Shown one piece after another: positions 18,305-26,256 of a DNA stretch of 64,000 nucleotides. The notes beneath the pieces are model-generated. The model was not told the origin of the DNA. It searched no databases and was given only the letters and a program-made list of their open reading frames with translations. Within the stretch, counting starts at the first letter, position 1. Every line of letters starts with the position of its first letter. The position numbers and the translations under genes are program-made. Source of the DNA: Clostridiales bacterium (GTDB lineage: Bacteria; Bacillota; Clostridia; Lachnospirales; Lachnospiraceae); NCBI GenBank assembly GCA_012839295.1, contig DUNO01000008.1, positions 186,001 to 250,000 of the forward strand, read 5' to 3'.

Positions 18305-18364
18305 AAGAGCCTATAGAGTGAACTCTCTGCCAGATTACCGGTAGACCGCGCTTTATAGGCTCTT
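18305..18364 (-). terminator. Terminator between convergent dgoD and ABC-2 genes
   Basis: An 11-bp stem, AAGAGCCTATA (18305-18315) with TATAGGCTCTT (18354-18364), and a long loop. On the minus strand it is followed by a T-rich run, so it fits the ABC-2 gene best, but it may serve both convergent genes. Confidence 0.6.
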
Positions 18365-18380
18365 CTAAGCATAAAGAATT

Positions 18381-19040
18381 TTATGCGAAATCCTTATGTT
18401 CAATAATCCTGCCGGATATGGATATCCCAACGAAAAATACGAAAAAACCAACCAACACACACAAAGCGGAGAGCTCAGCAGTACGGTCCAAGATCCAATT
18501 TAGTTTGGCAGTTTCCCCACTCTTTAACCAATTTAACACGTAGTTGCCAGCAAAGAACATGATAAACGCCGGAATTATACGGATGATGGCCATCATTTGA
18601 TTGCTCTTGCCTTTTCCCAGGGAATAAAACAGAATATATTGCAGGGAGCAAATGACCATGGCGCCCCCAAAGAATATGCAGGATACGGTTAACGCTGGCT
18701 CCAGGCTGATTCCATGCTTCATATCGTATACGACCGTCGCACCTAGCCCTAACAATACCGAAAGTAAAATCAGGATAAATGCAAATAAATATCTTCCCGT
18801 AACCCGGTCACTCTTTGTCCCCGGCAGCATATTAATGAAGCCTGACTCCGACATTTGTTCCATAGTAAAGGGCTGGATTGCAAATACAATAGCGCCGAAA
18901 ACCATGTAAGTAATCGCAAACAGCTCGTTGTCCATCCCCCTAAAGGCCAGCACCACTGCCACCACCGGAAAAAGTATCATGATTTTTAATTGGGATTTGC
19001 AACGGATCCAGTCCACTTTTAAGAATTTTAAAGCCTTCAT
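18381..19040 (-). CDS. ABC-2 type transporter permease
   Basis: Integral membrane protein of 219 residues with six hydrophobic segments and a short positively charged start (MKALKFLKVDWIRCKSQ), typical of the short ABC-2 permeases paired with GntR-regulated ATPases. It lies one base after the ATPase gene stop. The substrate is unknown; related YtrA-linked systems often respond to cell-envelope stress or antibiotics. The function is inferred from the operon only. Confidence 0.8.
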   Translation of the reverse strand: MKALKFLKVDWIRCKSQLKIMILFPVVAVVLAFRGMDNELFAITYMVFGAIVFAIQPFTMEQMSESGFINMLPGTKSDRVTGRYLFAFILILLSVLLGLGATVVYDMKHGISLEPALTVSCIFFGGAMVICSLQYILFYSLGKGKSNQMMAIIRIIPAFIMFFAGNYVLNWLKSGETAKLNWILDRTAELSALCVLVGFFVFFVGISISGRIIEHKDFA

Positions 19041-19041
19041 C

Positions 19042-19914
19042 CTATCTCTCCTCCATTCTGTTACGGATTAAATGTATCATGATTTTGTCAATGGATGGAT
19101 TATTTATGACAAATCCTTTGGGAACATACCGTGCTTCATCACTTTTTATCAGCGCTTCAAATCCAAATTCCTTCTTTTCTATTCCAATCAGCCGGCTTCT
19201 TAGCTCCGGCGTAAGCTCTGCCTTATCCCCTTTGATAAGGATATAGGATTCCAGCAGATCATCCTTGGCCTCATTAATGATTATTTTCCCCTGGTCAATA
19301 AAGACGATATAGTCTGCTATCTGCTCAAGATCTTCCAGCATGTGGGTGGAAAAGAGTATGCTCCTCTCACCATCTGAGATATAATCCTGAAGGATTTTCA
19401 GCACCTCCGACCGTATTACCGGGTCGAGACCATTGGTGGCCTCATCTAAAATCAGAAGCTTCGTGTCCCTGGACAGCGCTACCGCAAACATCAGCTTTAC
19501 TTTCATTCCTCTGGAAAACTCCGATATCCTCCGCTTTTCCGGCAGTTGAAACCTTGAGACCATTTCATTAAAAGCGCCTTCCTGAAAGCTTTTATAAAAT
19601 GTTTTTTGGACGCTCCGGACATCTGATATCTTCATCTCCTTTGGAAAATATGATTCATCCCCGATGAATCCAATTTCTTCTTTATATCCGATTGGATTCT
19701 CTTTATATCTCCGGCCATTTACATAGACAGTACCGCCATCGGCATTGCATATCTGGTTAATGCAGTTAATTGTCGTTGTCTTTCCTGCCCCGTTCTGTCC
19801 AACGTATCCCATGATATATCCCTTGGGCAGGGAAAAGGTTACATCGTCAAGTAAAAATTCCTTATAGCGCTTGGTTAAGCCCTTTACTTCTAACAGCTCC
19901 ATATTTATGTCCAT
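19042..19914 (-). CDS. ABC transporter ATP-binding protein
   Basis: Cytoplasmic ATPase of 290 residues for the ABC-2 permease. Walker A is GQNGAGKTT, the signature EFSRGMKVKLMFA (a degenerate SRG form common in this ABC-2 class), and Walker B LLILDEATNGLD. Two starts are possible, ATG 19914 (MDINMELLEV) and ATG 19902 (MELLEV); neither has a classical Shine-Dalgarno. The start region belongs to a ~100-bp repeat also found before marR, and a 10-codon leader ORF ends just upstream, suggesting coupled translation. The open frame continues upstream to 20025, but that part is the repeat, not family-conserved protein. Confidence 0.87.
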   Translation of the reverse strand: MDINMELLEVKGLTKRYKEFLLDDVTFSLPKGYIMGYVGQNGAGKTTTINCINQICNADGGTVYVNGRRYKENPIGYKEEIGFIGDESYFPKEMKISDVRSVQKTFYKSFQEGAFNEMVSRFQLPEKRRISEFSRGMKVKLMFAVALSRDTKLLILDEATNGLDPVIRSEVLKILQDYISDGERSILFSTHMLEDLEQIADYIVFIDQGKIIINEAKDDLLESYILIKGDKAELTPELRSRLIGIEKKEFGFEALIKSDEARYVPKGFVINNPSIDKIMIHLIRNRMEER

Positions 19915-19998
19915 GCCTGTCACTGCACAAATCGCCATGAAAGTGCTGGCATGAACCCGGTCCTCCCTTCGCTTATTAGTTTTATTTCTTTCAACCTT
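19898..19998 (-). repeat. Dispersed leader repeat, copy A
   Basis: About 100 bp on the minus strand, from AAGGTTGAAAGAAATAA down to ATGGACATAAATATGGA, matching copy B at 49908-50007 with roughly 15 differences by hand alignment. It contains a GGGAGG ribosome site and a short ORF, MPALSWRFVQ (19920-19952), which ends five bases before the ABC ATPase start. A GCCA/TGGC hairpin lies at the ORF start. It looks like a mobile or conserved translational leader. Confidence 0.75.
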
Positions 19999-20030
19999 CC
20001 CGATATGCTGCGGCAGCACAAACATAATTG

Positions 20031-20120
20031 GGAAGAACGCTGCTCTCGCGTTCTTCCAGTGTGAGGTTTTAGAAATTCTTAGGTGGCGTCTTCTGACACC
20101 TTAGAATTTCTCTTCACACT
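20031..20120 (-). promoter_or_regulatory. Two stacked hairpins between gntR and the ABC ATPase gene
   Basis: Directly after the gntR stop are a hairpin of 15-bp stem with one mismatch (20071-20085 with 20097-20111, extended by AGTGTGA/TCACACT outer arms 20059-20065 and 20114-20120) and then a perfect 10-bp stem GGAAGAACGC/GCGTTCTTCC (20031-20040 with 20048-20057). No long T tract follows. They may reduce read-through, protect the mRNA, or mark a repetitive palindromic element. Confidence 0.55.
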
Positions 20121-20492
20121 TCATTCTTCCCACAGCTTATGCAATAAGTCTACAAGTTCCTCTTCCTTCATTCCAATTCTCTTCGCCGTCTCTACCGCTA
20201 TTTCCATGCCATCTTCAATCCGAAGCAGGTATTTTTCCTTTAGGAGCTCATTTTCCTTAGACAATACCATGCTCCCTTTTCCCTGCATGGACGTAATAAA
20301 CCCCTCTTCTTCAAGGTCGTTATACGCACGGGTAGTAGTTATGACGCTTACCCCAAGCTCTTTTGCCAGCTTGCGGATGGAGGGAAGCTCTGTCCCCTCC
20401 TGAATCTGCCCGTTCAGTATCTGTTCCTTGATCTGTTCCTTGATTTGGGCATAGATCGGCAGTTCTGACTGGTTTGATATTAATATCTTCAT
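20121..20492 (-). CDS. GntR-family (YtrA-type) transcriptional regulator
   Basis: A 123-residue repressor with only a winged-helix GntR domain (about residues 5-75: PIYAQIKEQIKEQILNGQI, TELPSIRKLAKELGVSVITTTRAYNDLEEEGFI, GKGSMV) plus a short helical tail, the YtrA architecture. The start at 20492 (MKILISNQ) has GGAGG upstream; the longer frame is rejected. It is the first gene of the gntR-ABC-ABC2 operon and probably binds the long palindrome covering its own promoter. Confidence 0.9.
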   Translation of the reverse strand: MKILISNQSELPIYAQIKEQIKEQILNGQIQEGTELPSIRKLAKELGVSVITTTRAYNDLEEEGFITSMQGKGSMVLSKENELLKEKYLLRIEDGMEIAVETAKRIGMKEEELVDLLHKLWEE

Positions 20493-20551
20493 AGTACCTC
20501 CAGTATACCCTATGATATTCTGCAGCAATATCACCGGATTATTCACTTCGC

Positions 20552-20602
20552 AAAGCTCATACTGTATATATTAGATTATATACAGTATGAGCTTTTTGTC
20601 AA
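20552..20602 (-). promoter_or_regulatory. gntR promoter embedded in a 44-bp palindrome
   Basis: A perfect 19-bp inverted repeat (20552-20570 with 20577-20595, spacer TTAGAT) contains the core ACTGTATATA. The minus-strand -35 TTGACA (20597-20602) and -10 TATAAT (20575-20580), 16 bp apart, overlap it, so a dimer bound there would block RNA polymerase. This is the expected layout for GntR autoregulation. Confidence 0.75.
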
Positions 20603-20626
20603 TACCATTCTTTGAAATAAATAGAA

Positions 20627-20662
20627 AAGCCCGCAGAATTCTACTTGAGACCTACGGGCTTG
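20627..20662. terminator. Hairpin between gntR promoter and the 20679 ORF
   Basis: AAGCCCGCAG pairs with CTACGGGCTT across a 15-nt loop, one wobble position. It lies 17 bp past the end of the small minus-strand ORF at 20679-20888 and could terminate that transcript. Confidence 0.5.
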
Positions 20663-20678
20663 CCGTATTTAATGTATC

Positions 20679-20888
20679 TTACTTTGTTTTTCTCACGCCG
20701 TTTTCATCCACCTCGTAACCATCAATCCGAGTGCTTTTTGCAAGAACTCCACTGGCGAGGCCGTTGCCGTTGCCGTGACCGGTATTGCTCCGTATTACCG
20801 CACTATTATACAGCATTCCAATCAACAAAGAATAAACAGACAAAATTTGACCCCTGTATTGTATAATACAAGGGCCGAAAAATTCCAT
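20679..20888 (-). pseudogene. Possible remnant of a cell-surface protein with wall-binding-like repeat
   Basis: A 69-codon frame whose C-terminal part reads STRIDGYEVDENGVRKTK. This resembles the terminal GY-V-NG-W repeats of Firmicute secreted or wall-bound proteins. There is no convincing signal peptide and no clear ribosome site, and the frame is much shorter than such proteins. It sits downstream of the response regulator and just before a hairpin. It may be the tail of a decayed gene or a small real protein. Confidence 0.3.
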
Positions 20889-20914
20889 ATTCAGTTTTCC
20901 AACTCCGCTGTTCC

Positions 20915-22003
20915 CTATAAGCGCTTTCTGGGAGCTAATACCAGGGGCTTTTCCTCATCTGAAAGGAGCTGTTCCATTTCCCTGCACAATTGCTTTGCCT
21001 TTCCCTTCCTGCCGGTCCGTATGTAGAGCCCGAGCAGTTTTCTGTATGCCTCTTCGTGGAACGGATCCAGCTCCAACACCCGCAGGTACAGGGCTTCCGC
21101 AGCTTCATGCAATTTCTCTTCTTGCCGCTGTTCTGCCGCTCTAAGCAGATTGGAAATCATACTTTTCTCCAATGCCAGCGTCTTACCAAAGGACCATTCG
21201 TAGGTTTTTCCCTGGAACAGCTCTCCACGGTACAGCTCATTCAACCGTTCCAGCTCCTGCTTCGTATTCCACGCAGATTTTTGCAACCGCTCAAACTCAT
21301 ACAGGTCGCAGTAGATTTTTTTAGCATCCAGGGAAATCTGCCGGCGGGTGGTCATCATACAATCTGCCAGACCATACTGCTGCAAGGTCTTACGGATGTA
21401 GTAAACGGTGGAGTTAAGATTTTTCATCGCTTTATCCAATGTGAATCCATCCCACAGGGTGTCCGCAATTTCGTCGCGGCTGACGCAGTTCTTGCAGACC
21501 AAAAAGGCAAACAGCTCCTCCACCTTGGGCGACCTCCAGCCGATGGCCTCGCCATCCTTCTCCTGAACCGATACCCGAAAGCCTCCAAAGCAGGAGACGT
21601 ACAGCCGCTGTGCTTCATACTGCTGTATCTCATACCGCTGTGTTTTCATCAGCCGCTGCACCGTTTTTGCAAGGCGTTCCCTGCTGATGGGCTTGAGTAA
21701 ATAATCTACCGCATCCAATTCAAATGCCTCCACTGCATACTCCTCATATCCGGTAACAAAAACCACCCTTGCAGTGCTGCCTTTGTCCAGCAGTATATTG
21801 GCAAATTCCATACCATTCATTTCCGGCATACTGATATCAAGAAAAACAACATCCGCAGCTTTTGTTTCCATATATTGCAATGCTTCTTCCGCTGTGCCGA
21901 AGGAACCGCAAAGCTCTACACCTTCCAGCTTTATCAGTAAATTAGAAAGACGGCAGCGGGCCAGTTCCTCATCATCAACAATGATTGCTTTAATAACAAT
22001 CAT
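20915..22003 (-). CDS. Response regulator with SARP/BTAD-type output domain
   Basis: A 362-residue cytoplasmic regulator. The N-terminal receiver domain starts IKAIIVDDEELARCRL; the phosphoacceptor Asp is in VVFLDISMPEMNG (about residue 54), and the switch Lys in YLLKPIS. Next come a winged-helix DNA-binding segment (about 140-235) and a bacterial transcriptional activator domain of TPR-like helices (about 240-350, LYLRVLELDPFHEEAYRKLLGLYIRTGRKGKA). The ATG at 22003 overlaps the kinase stop (ATGA). Receiver plus SARP-type output is uncommon but known in Firmicutes. Cognate kinase: 22000-23925. Confidence 0.9.
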   Translation of the reverse strand: MIVIKAIIVDDEELARCRLSNLLIKLEGVELCGSFGTAEEALQYMETKAADVVFLDISMPEMNGMEFANILLDKGSTARVVFVTGYEEYAVEAFELDAVDYLLKPISRERLAKTVQRLMKTQRYEIQQYEAQRLYVSCFGGFRVSVQEKDGEAIGWRSPKVEELFAFLVCKNCVSRDEIADTLWDGFTLDKAMKNLNSTVYYIRKTLQQYGLADCMMTTRRQISLDAKKIYCDLYEFERLQKSAWNTKQELERLNELYRGELFQGKTYEWSFGKTLALEKSMISNLLRAAEQRQEEKLHEAAEALYLRVLELDPFHEEAYRKLLGLYIRTGRKGKAKQLCREMEQLLSDEEKPLVLAPRKRL

Positions 22004-23925
22004 CTCCTTCCAATAAAATATTTTTTGCGCCTTTCCTCTTTTTTTAGGGGCAGCGCAAAGGTCACCTGTGTCCCGGATCCTTTTTCGCTCCTTATTGATA
22101 ATTCTCTGCCATACAACATTTTCAGCCGCTGGTTGATATTCCACAAGCCAATTCCACCTGATTTCGTTTTTTCCTCCAGTAAGCAGTCCAGCCTGCCCTG
22201 TTCCATACCAATGCCGTTATCCTCAATGGTAAAGACGGCCTCGTCCCCCTGGCATTGAATGGAAACCTTCACTGTTACCCCGGCTACGCTATCCATCAGC
22301 CCATGCTTCACCGCATTTTCCACCAGGGGCTGCAGAACGAGGGGAGGGATAGGCAGGTTAAGGGTTTCGTCAATGTCATATACCACCTTCAGGCGGTCAC
22401 CAAAGCGGGTCTTCTCGACATACAGATATGTCTCCAGCAATTCAAGCTCCCTTGCCAGTGTGGACATGGCATCCATCCGTTTAAAATCAAAGCTCCTGCG
22501 CAGATACTGGGAAAGCTCAACCACCACATCCTCCGCCTTTTCCGGGGCTGTTATGCACAGTGCCGCAACGGAGTTGAGGGCGTTATACAGGAAATGGGGA
22601 TTGATCTGCGCACGCAAAAAGGCAATTTCCGCCTCCTGGGTTCTCTTCAGGGAGGCCTGCTGTTGTCTGATTGCGGTAAAGTACTGCCCTGACAGCAGAA
22701 ATATCATCATAGCGGCAAAAATCATAATATATACCTGCAGAAAGCCAGAGCTTGTCTTAAAGCCCAGAGAGAACAGGATTGCATCTGCGGAATACAGGTT
22801 GATTGCCAGAATAGCGATAAAAAGCAGTAAGCCCTCACCCTTTCGTATATACAGCCGGACCGACTGGATCAGGAGCAGCAGCAGGATAGCGGTATTGCAG
22901 GCCATCACGAGCAGACATATCTTAATATAAATATAAATCGGAAGAAGCAGTATCCCTATCAGGTAAACGCTACATGCAACCGAGATGATACGGATCAGTC
23001 CCAGGGGCAAAAGCCCCTTTTTAGACATGTGAAAAACCCAAAGCATCACAATAAAGTTAGCCGCCAAAAAGAAGTCCTTCAATTTGAAAGCCAGCGCGAA
23101 GGACATATCCGGGAGAAAGAGCAGCAAGGGTCTCTGGTCAGCCAATGAGTTCGCTATAGCGAACAGAATACAGAAAACGGAAAAAAACAGCATTGAATAT
23201 TGTTTTACGCCATTAAATTGAGCAATCACAAAGAAATTGAGATATAAAAAAGCCGTAGTAAACAGGATAACCAAAATTGCCATGGAATACAAATAATTTC
23301 TCTGATGCTGGCGCAGCAGGGCCTTGTCACTGCCTAGCTCAAGGGAAGCAGGTATACCGGAATTCGGATATTCATAATTGGCAACCTGTACAAGGATTTC
23401 AATGTTGCCTCTGTCGCTGCTGAAAAAGCCAAGCTGGGGAGTATTACCCGGTTCATAATCCACCGCCCCCCCTGCCGGTACACCATCAGAAAGCAGTTCC
23501 TGACCATTGACAAAGACCTTGCTGGAAAAGCGCGCATTGACCTTTTTAAGTCCAAACACACCGTTACAGGGGGGATTTTCCAATACCAGGCGGTAGGTGG
23601 CGCAGCCAAAAACAGGAAGCTTTTCGCCGCCGGGCGCCTTCCCATTCCACAGCGAGGGTACCTGCATATATCCGGTAAGCACCGGTCTGTCCGGCTTTTC
23701 CACCGAAAAATCCGCCGGGGTCAGAAGCCGGTTCCAATAGAACTCCCATTCACCATCCAAAGGAAGGACCTCCGTGCGATCCATATCCCAGCTGGCAAGC
23801 TCCATTCTGCCATTTACAGCCTGCAGCCCGTTATTGCCTGCCTGCTTATGGCCTGGAAGGGACAGCAGCAAAATCGAGAGAAACATCAGGACGATTATAA
23901 TAACCGCCAAAGACCTTTTAAGCAA
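22000..23925 (-). CDS. 7TMR-DISM sensor histidine kinase (LytS-type kinase domain)
   Basis: A 641-residue membrane sensor. After a signal/anchor segment comes an extracellular jelly-roll domain (LPLDGEWEFYWNRLLTPADF, about 55-190), then seven transmembrane segments (about 205-405), then a His_kinase region with phosphoacceptor in FLRAQINPHFLYNALNSV, and HATPase_c motifs (LVENAVKHG; DNGIGM; GGIGLWNINQRL). GGAGG lies seven bases before a TTG at 23925, whereas the ATG at 23955 has no site, so TTG is the preferred start. The jelly-roll domain in this class is thought to bind carbohydrates; the signal here is unknown. Confidence 0.9.
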   Translation of the reverse strand: MLKRSLAVIIIVLMFLSILLLSLPGHKQAGNNGLQAVNGRMELASWDMDRTEVLPLDGEWEFYWNRLLTPADFSVEKPDRPVLTGYMQVPSLWNGKAPGGEKLPVFGCATYRLVLENPPCNGVFGLKKVNARFSSKVFVNGQELLSDGVPAGGAVDYEPGNTPQLGFFSSDRGNIEILVQVANYEYPNSGIPASLELGSDKALLRQHQRNYLYSMAILVILFTTAFLYLNFFVIAQFNGVKQYSMLFFSVFCILFAIANSLADQRPLLLFLPDMSFALAFKLKDFFLAANFIVMLWVFHMSKKGLLPLGLIRIISVACSVYLIGILLLPIYIYIKICLLVMACNTAILLLLLIQSVRLYIRKGEGLLLFIAILAINLYSADAILFSLGFKTSSGFLQVYIMIFAAMMIFLLSGQYFTAIRQQQASLKRTQEAEIAFLRAQINPHFLYNALNSVAALCITAPEKAEDVVVELSQYLRRSFDFKRMDAMSTLARELELLETYLYVEKTRFGDRLKVVYDIDETLNLPIPPLVLQPLVENAVKHGLMDSVAGVTVKVSIQCQGDEAVFTIEDNGIGMEQGRLDCLLEEKTKSGGIGLWNINQRLKMLYGRELSIRSEKGSGTQVTFALPLKKEERRKKYFIGRR

Positions 23926-24231
23926 GCCGCCACCTCCATAAATCCATAGTATCATATTACTGATGCGGTATAGCTATTGATGCGCCGTTTTATGCGCTTT
24001 TAGGCTAGCTATTCCGTTATATTGCTTTATTATATTTCATTCCTCCAGATATTTCAATCCATAGAAAAACACAGGCTAAATATTTAAAAGTGATTTTTTT
24101 GGACTATGGTGATATAATCAATCTGTCCCAATTAAACTCGATACAGATCCGGGTATGATTAACCTATTATTTGATGTATTACCAATAGAACTAATTTACC
24201 TGGTAAGATCAATACAGAAGGAAGAAACTAA
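23926..24231. other. Intergenic region before the repeat-protein gene
   Basis: About 305 bp between divergent operons. A plus-strand TATAAT at 24113-24118 may be the -10 of the repeat-protein/MoxR operon, but no good -35 is seen 16-18 bp upstream. Nothing else is recognised. Confidence 0.4.
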
Positions 24232-25032
24232 ATGGAGCAATCACAGCTTATTGAAATGATAAATAACAATCCCAGCGCCATAAAAACCCTTCACCAGCCT
24301 TCCGACGAGCTGAAGCTGATCGCCCTAAGGAAAAACGGGCTATTGCTGGAATATATCGAAAACCCTACCAAGGAAATGGAGGAATTAGCCCTGGATAATA
24401 ATATTCGGGCAATTAAATTCATTAAAAATCCTACGGAGGACATGATGATAAGGGCCATCAAGGGCGGCTGGACCAACCTGGAATACCTCAAAAACCCCAC
24501 CGAAGCGGTGGTCAGGCTGGCGGTTGAACAAGCCGGCTGGGCGATCCGCTACATCGACGATCCAAGTGAAGAGCTGCAGCTATTAGCCGTAAGAAGGAAT
24601 TACGATTCCATCAAATTTATAAAAAATCCATACGAAAGTGTCCAGGAGGAAGCTGTAGCCATAAATTACGAGGCTCTGCGGCTGATTGCAACCCCTACCT
24701 ACCAGGCGCAGCTGATTGCAGTTAGGAATAACGAAAGTGCTATTAAGTTTATTAATGACCTGGACAAGAACAGGATACTGGAATTTTTGAAGGTAAATTT
24801 CCTGATCCTGAAATATGTTATAAAAGAAGTCTCAAAGGCAGAGCTGGAAGAAGTATTAAGGGAGGTATTATCGAGGGAGGATGCGGACGAAAAATATGTC
24901 CGGGATTTTCTAAACTACAGCACCCTAGACCACAGCACTATCAGGGACATGGATAAAATGCGGTTCATCTACCAATACGGAAGCAGGAAAGCGAAAAAAA
25001 TAGCGGTGGATGAAAAGCTGAAGCTGGTGTAG
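24232..25032 (+). CDS. Tandem-repeat protein, first gene of MoxR/VWA module
   Basis: A 266-residue protein with no signal peptide. Residues 10-185 are seven or eight tandem repeats of about 22-23 residues, each with a pattern like AIKFIKNPTEDMMIRAIKGG (aromatic or Ile, then N/D-P, then a helix), recalling DUF4116-like helical repeats. Residues 185-266 are a charged helical tail. GGAAG lies before the ATG. The next gene begins soon after, and all three genes share strand and tight spacing. It is probably an adaptor or substrate-recognition partner for the MoxR ATPase; I cannot assign a function from sequence. Confidence 0.75.
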   Translation: MEQSQLIEMINNNPSAIKTLHQPSDELKLIALRKNGLLLEYIENPTKEMEELALDNNIRAIKFIKNPTEDMMIRAIKGGWTNLEYLKNPTEAVVRLAVEQAGWAIRYIDDPSEELQLLAVRRNYDSIKFIKNPYESVQEEAVAINYEALRLIATPTYQAQLIAVRNNESAIKFINDLDKNRILEFLKVNFLILKYVIKEVSKAELEEVLREVLSREDADEKYVRDFLNYSTLDHSTIRDMDKMRFIYQYGSRKAKKIAVDEKLKLV

Positions 25033-25084
25033 CAGTTTTTGAGTTTCTCAATTACCTGCTGCCACAGAAAAAAGAAAGGAGCGT

Positions 25085-25120
25085 ATGATGTATTATTACC
25101 GGATGCATCATTTAAGATAA
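25085..25120 (+). CDS. Short leader ORF before the MoxR gene
   Basis: An 11-codon ORF (MMYYYRMHHLR) with a strong AAAGGAG site at 25075-25081. It stops at 25118-25120, two bases before the MoxR ATG at 25123, which has no ribosome site of its own. The layout suggests translation of the leader delivers ribosomes to the MoxR gene. Its Tyr/His richness could also allow attenuation-like control, but that is speculation. Confidence 0.45.
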   Translation: MMYYYRMHHLR

Positions 25121-25122
25121 TC

Positions 25123-26253
25123 ATGAATTTTACAGACACATTAAAAAGCGTGGAGCTGGTACTGTCAACGGATGAAGTACCCTTGATCGTCGGCGAAAGC
25201 GGCATCGGAAAGACCGCCTTAGCCAAGGAGCTTGCAGAAAAAAACAATTGGAGCCTGGTTGTCATTGACGGCAACCTCCTAAAAGAGGGGGAAATCGGCG
25301 GCCTGCCGACGATCGAAACCTATACTGAGGTTAACGATAACGGGGAAGAGGCGCAAAAAAAGACTACGGTATATGCGGTCCATCATAAGCTAAGGGAAAT
25401 TGATGAAGAAATATTAAAGGGAAATACGGTCCTATTATTTATCGACGAAATTAACCGCTGTGAACACGCGGTACAGCAGGAGCTTATGAATTTAATACTG
25501 AACCGGGAAATCAACGGCTACCGCCTTAACCGGGGCGTGAAAATAATTGCCGCCATGAACCCCTCCAGCAAATATGGCGTGGATTTTGATTATCAGGTTG
25601 TGGACATGGACGCGGCCCAGGAAAACCGCTTTGTCTGGCTTTCCATGGAGCCGGATTATATGCAATGGCTGCAATGGGCCATCGATGCCGGCATCGAGCA
25701 AAAGGTGATTGAATTTATCCAGGCCTTCCCGGAATATTTACACAAAATAAATGAAGACAGCATCCGTGCCACACCAAGAAGCTATGAACGCATTTCAAAG
25801 GCCTATACGGTATATAAAGAGAGAAGATCCTCCATCCCCAGGTCTGTATTCTTAAATGTCATCAGGGGAAATGTAGGAAAATTAATTGCCGGGGAATTCA
25901 TCAGCTTTATTGAAGCCGACCATAGCCCCCTGGTATCCTATGAGGATATCTATTCCGGGGAAGACATACCAAAAGCTGTGGTGGAACAGATACAAAAGGA
26001 AAGCCATACCAGGCTTTATCTTTTGGCAAGGAATATTTTAAAAAGCCTGGAGGCAAATATAAAGAACTACTATGGGGAATCCGGCTTTTATGTAAACCGG
26101 TTAATTGAATTCCTAAGGATATATCCGGTAGACCTAAGAATCGGCATCATGAAGGATATCAGGAACAGCTACCAGGAAATTTATAAACAGGCCATAGAAA
26201 ATGAAGCCTTTGTGAACCTCTATTTTGAATCCTACGGCTTCTTTAGGGAGTGA
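25123..26253 (+). CDS. MoxR-family AAA+ ATPase
   Basis: A 376-residue AAA+ ATPase of the MoxR/AAA_5 type. Walker A is VGESGIGKTAL (about residue 25), Walker B LLFIDEINRCEHAVQQELMNLIL, sensor I IIAAMNPSS. A lid domain with RATPRSYERISKAY follows. I place the start at ATG 25123 (MNFTDTLKSVEL); an in-frame TTG at 25039 lacks a ribosome site. MoxR ATPases act as chaperones for adjacent VWA proteins, remodelling them or their targets; the VWA partner is 3 bp downstream. Confidence 0.88.
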   Translation: MNFTDTLKSVELVLSTDEVPLIVGESGIGKTALAKELAEKNNWSLVVIDGNLLKEGEIGGLPTIETYTEVNDNGEEAQKKTTVYAVHHKLREIDEEILKGNTVLLFIDEINRCEHAVQQELMNLILNREINGYRLNRGVKIIAAMNPSSKYGVDFDYQVVDMDAAQENRFVWLSMEPDYMQWLQWAIDAGIEQKVIEFIQAFPEYLHKINEDSIRATPRSYERISKAYTVYKERRSSIPRSVFLNVIRGNVGKLIAGEFISFIEADHSPLVSYEDIYSGEDIPKAVVEQIQKESHTRLYLLARNILKSLEANIKNYYGESGFYVNRLIEFLRIYPVDLRIGIMKDIRNSYQEIYKQAIENEAFVNLYFESYGFFRE

Positions 26254-26256
26254 CAA

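Noticed and set aside
19915-20025. N-terminal extension of the ABC ATPase (VERNKTNKRREDRVHASTF...)
   Set aside because: The open frame continues, but the residues come from the dispersed leader repeat; the same repeat before marR has a stop in this frame, and the extension lacks a ribosome site.
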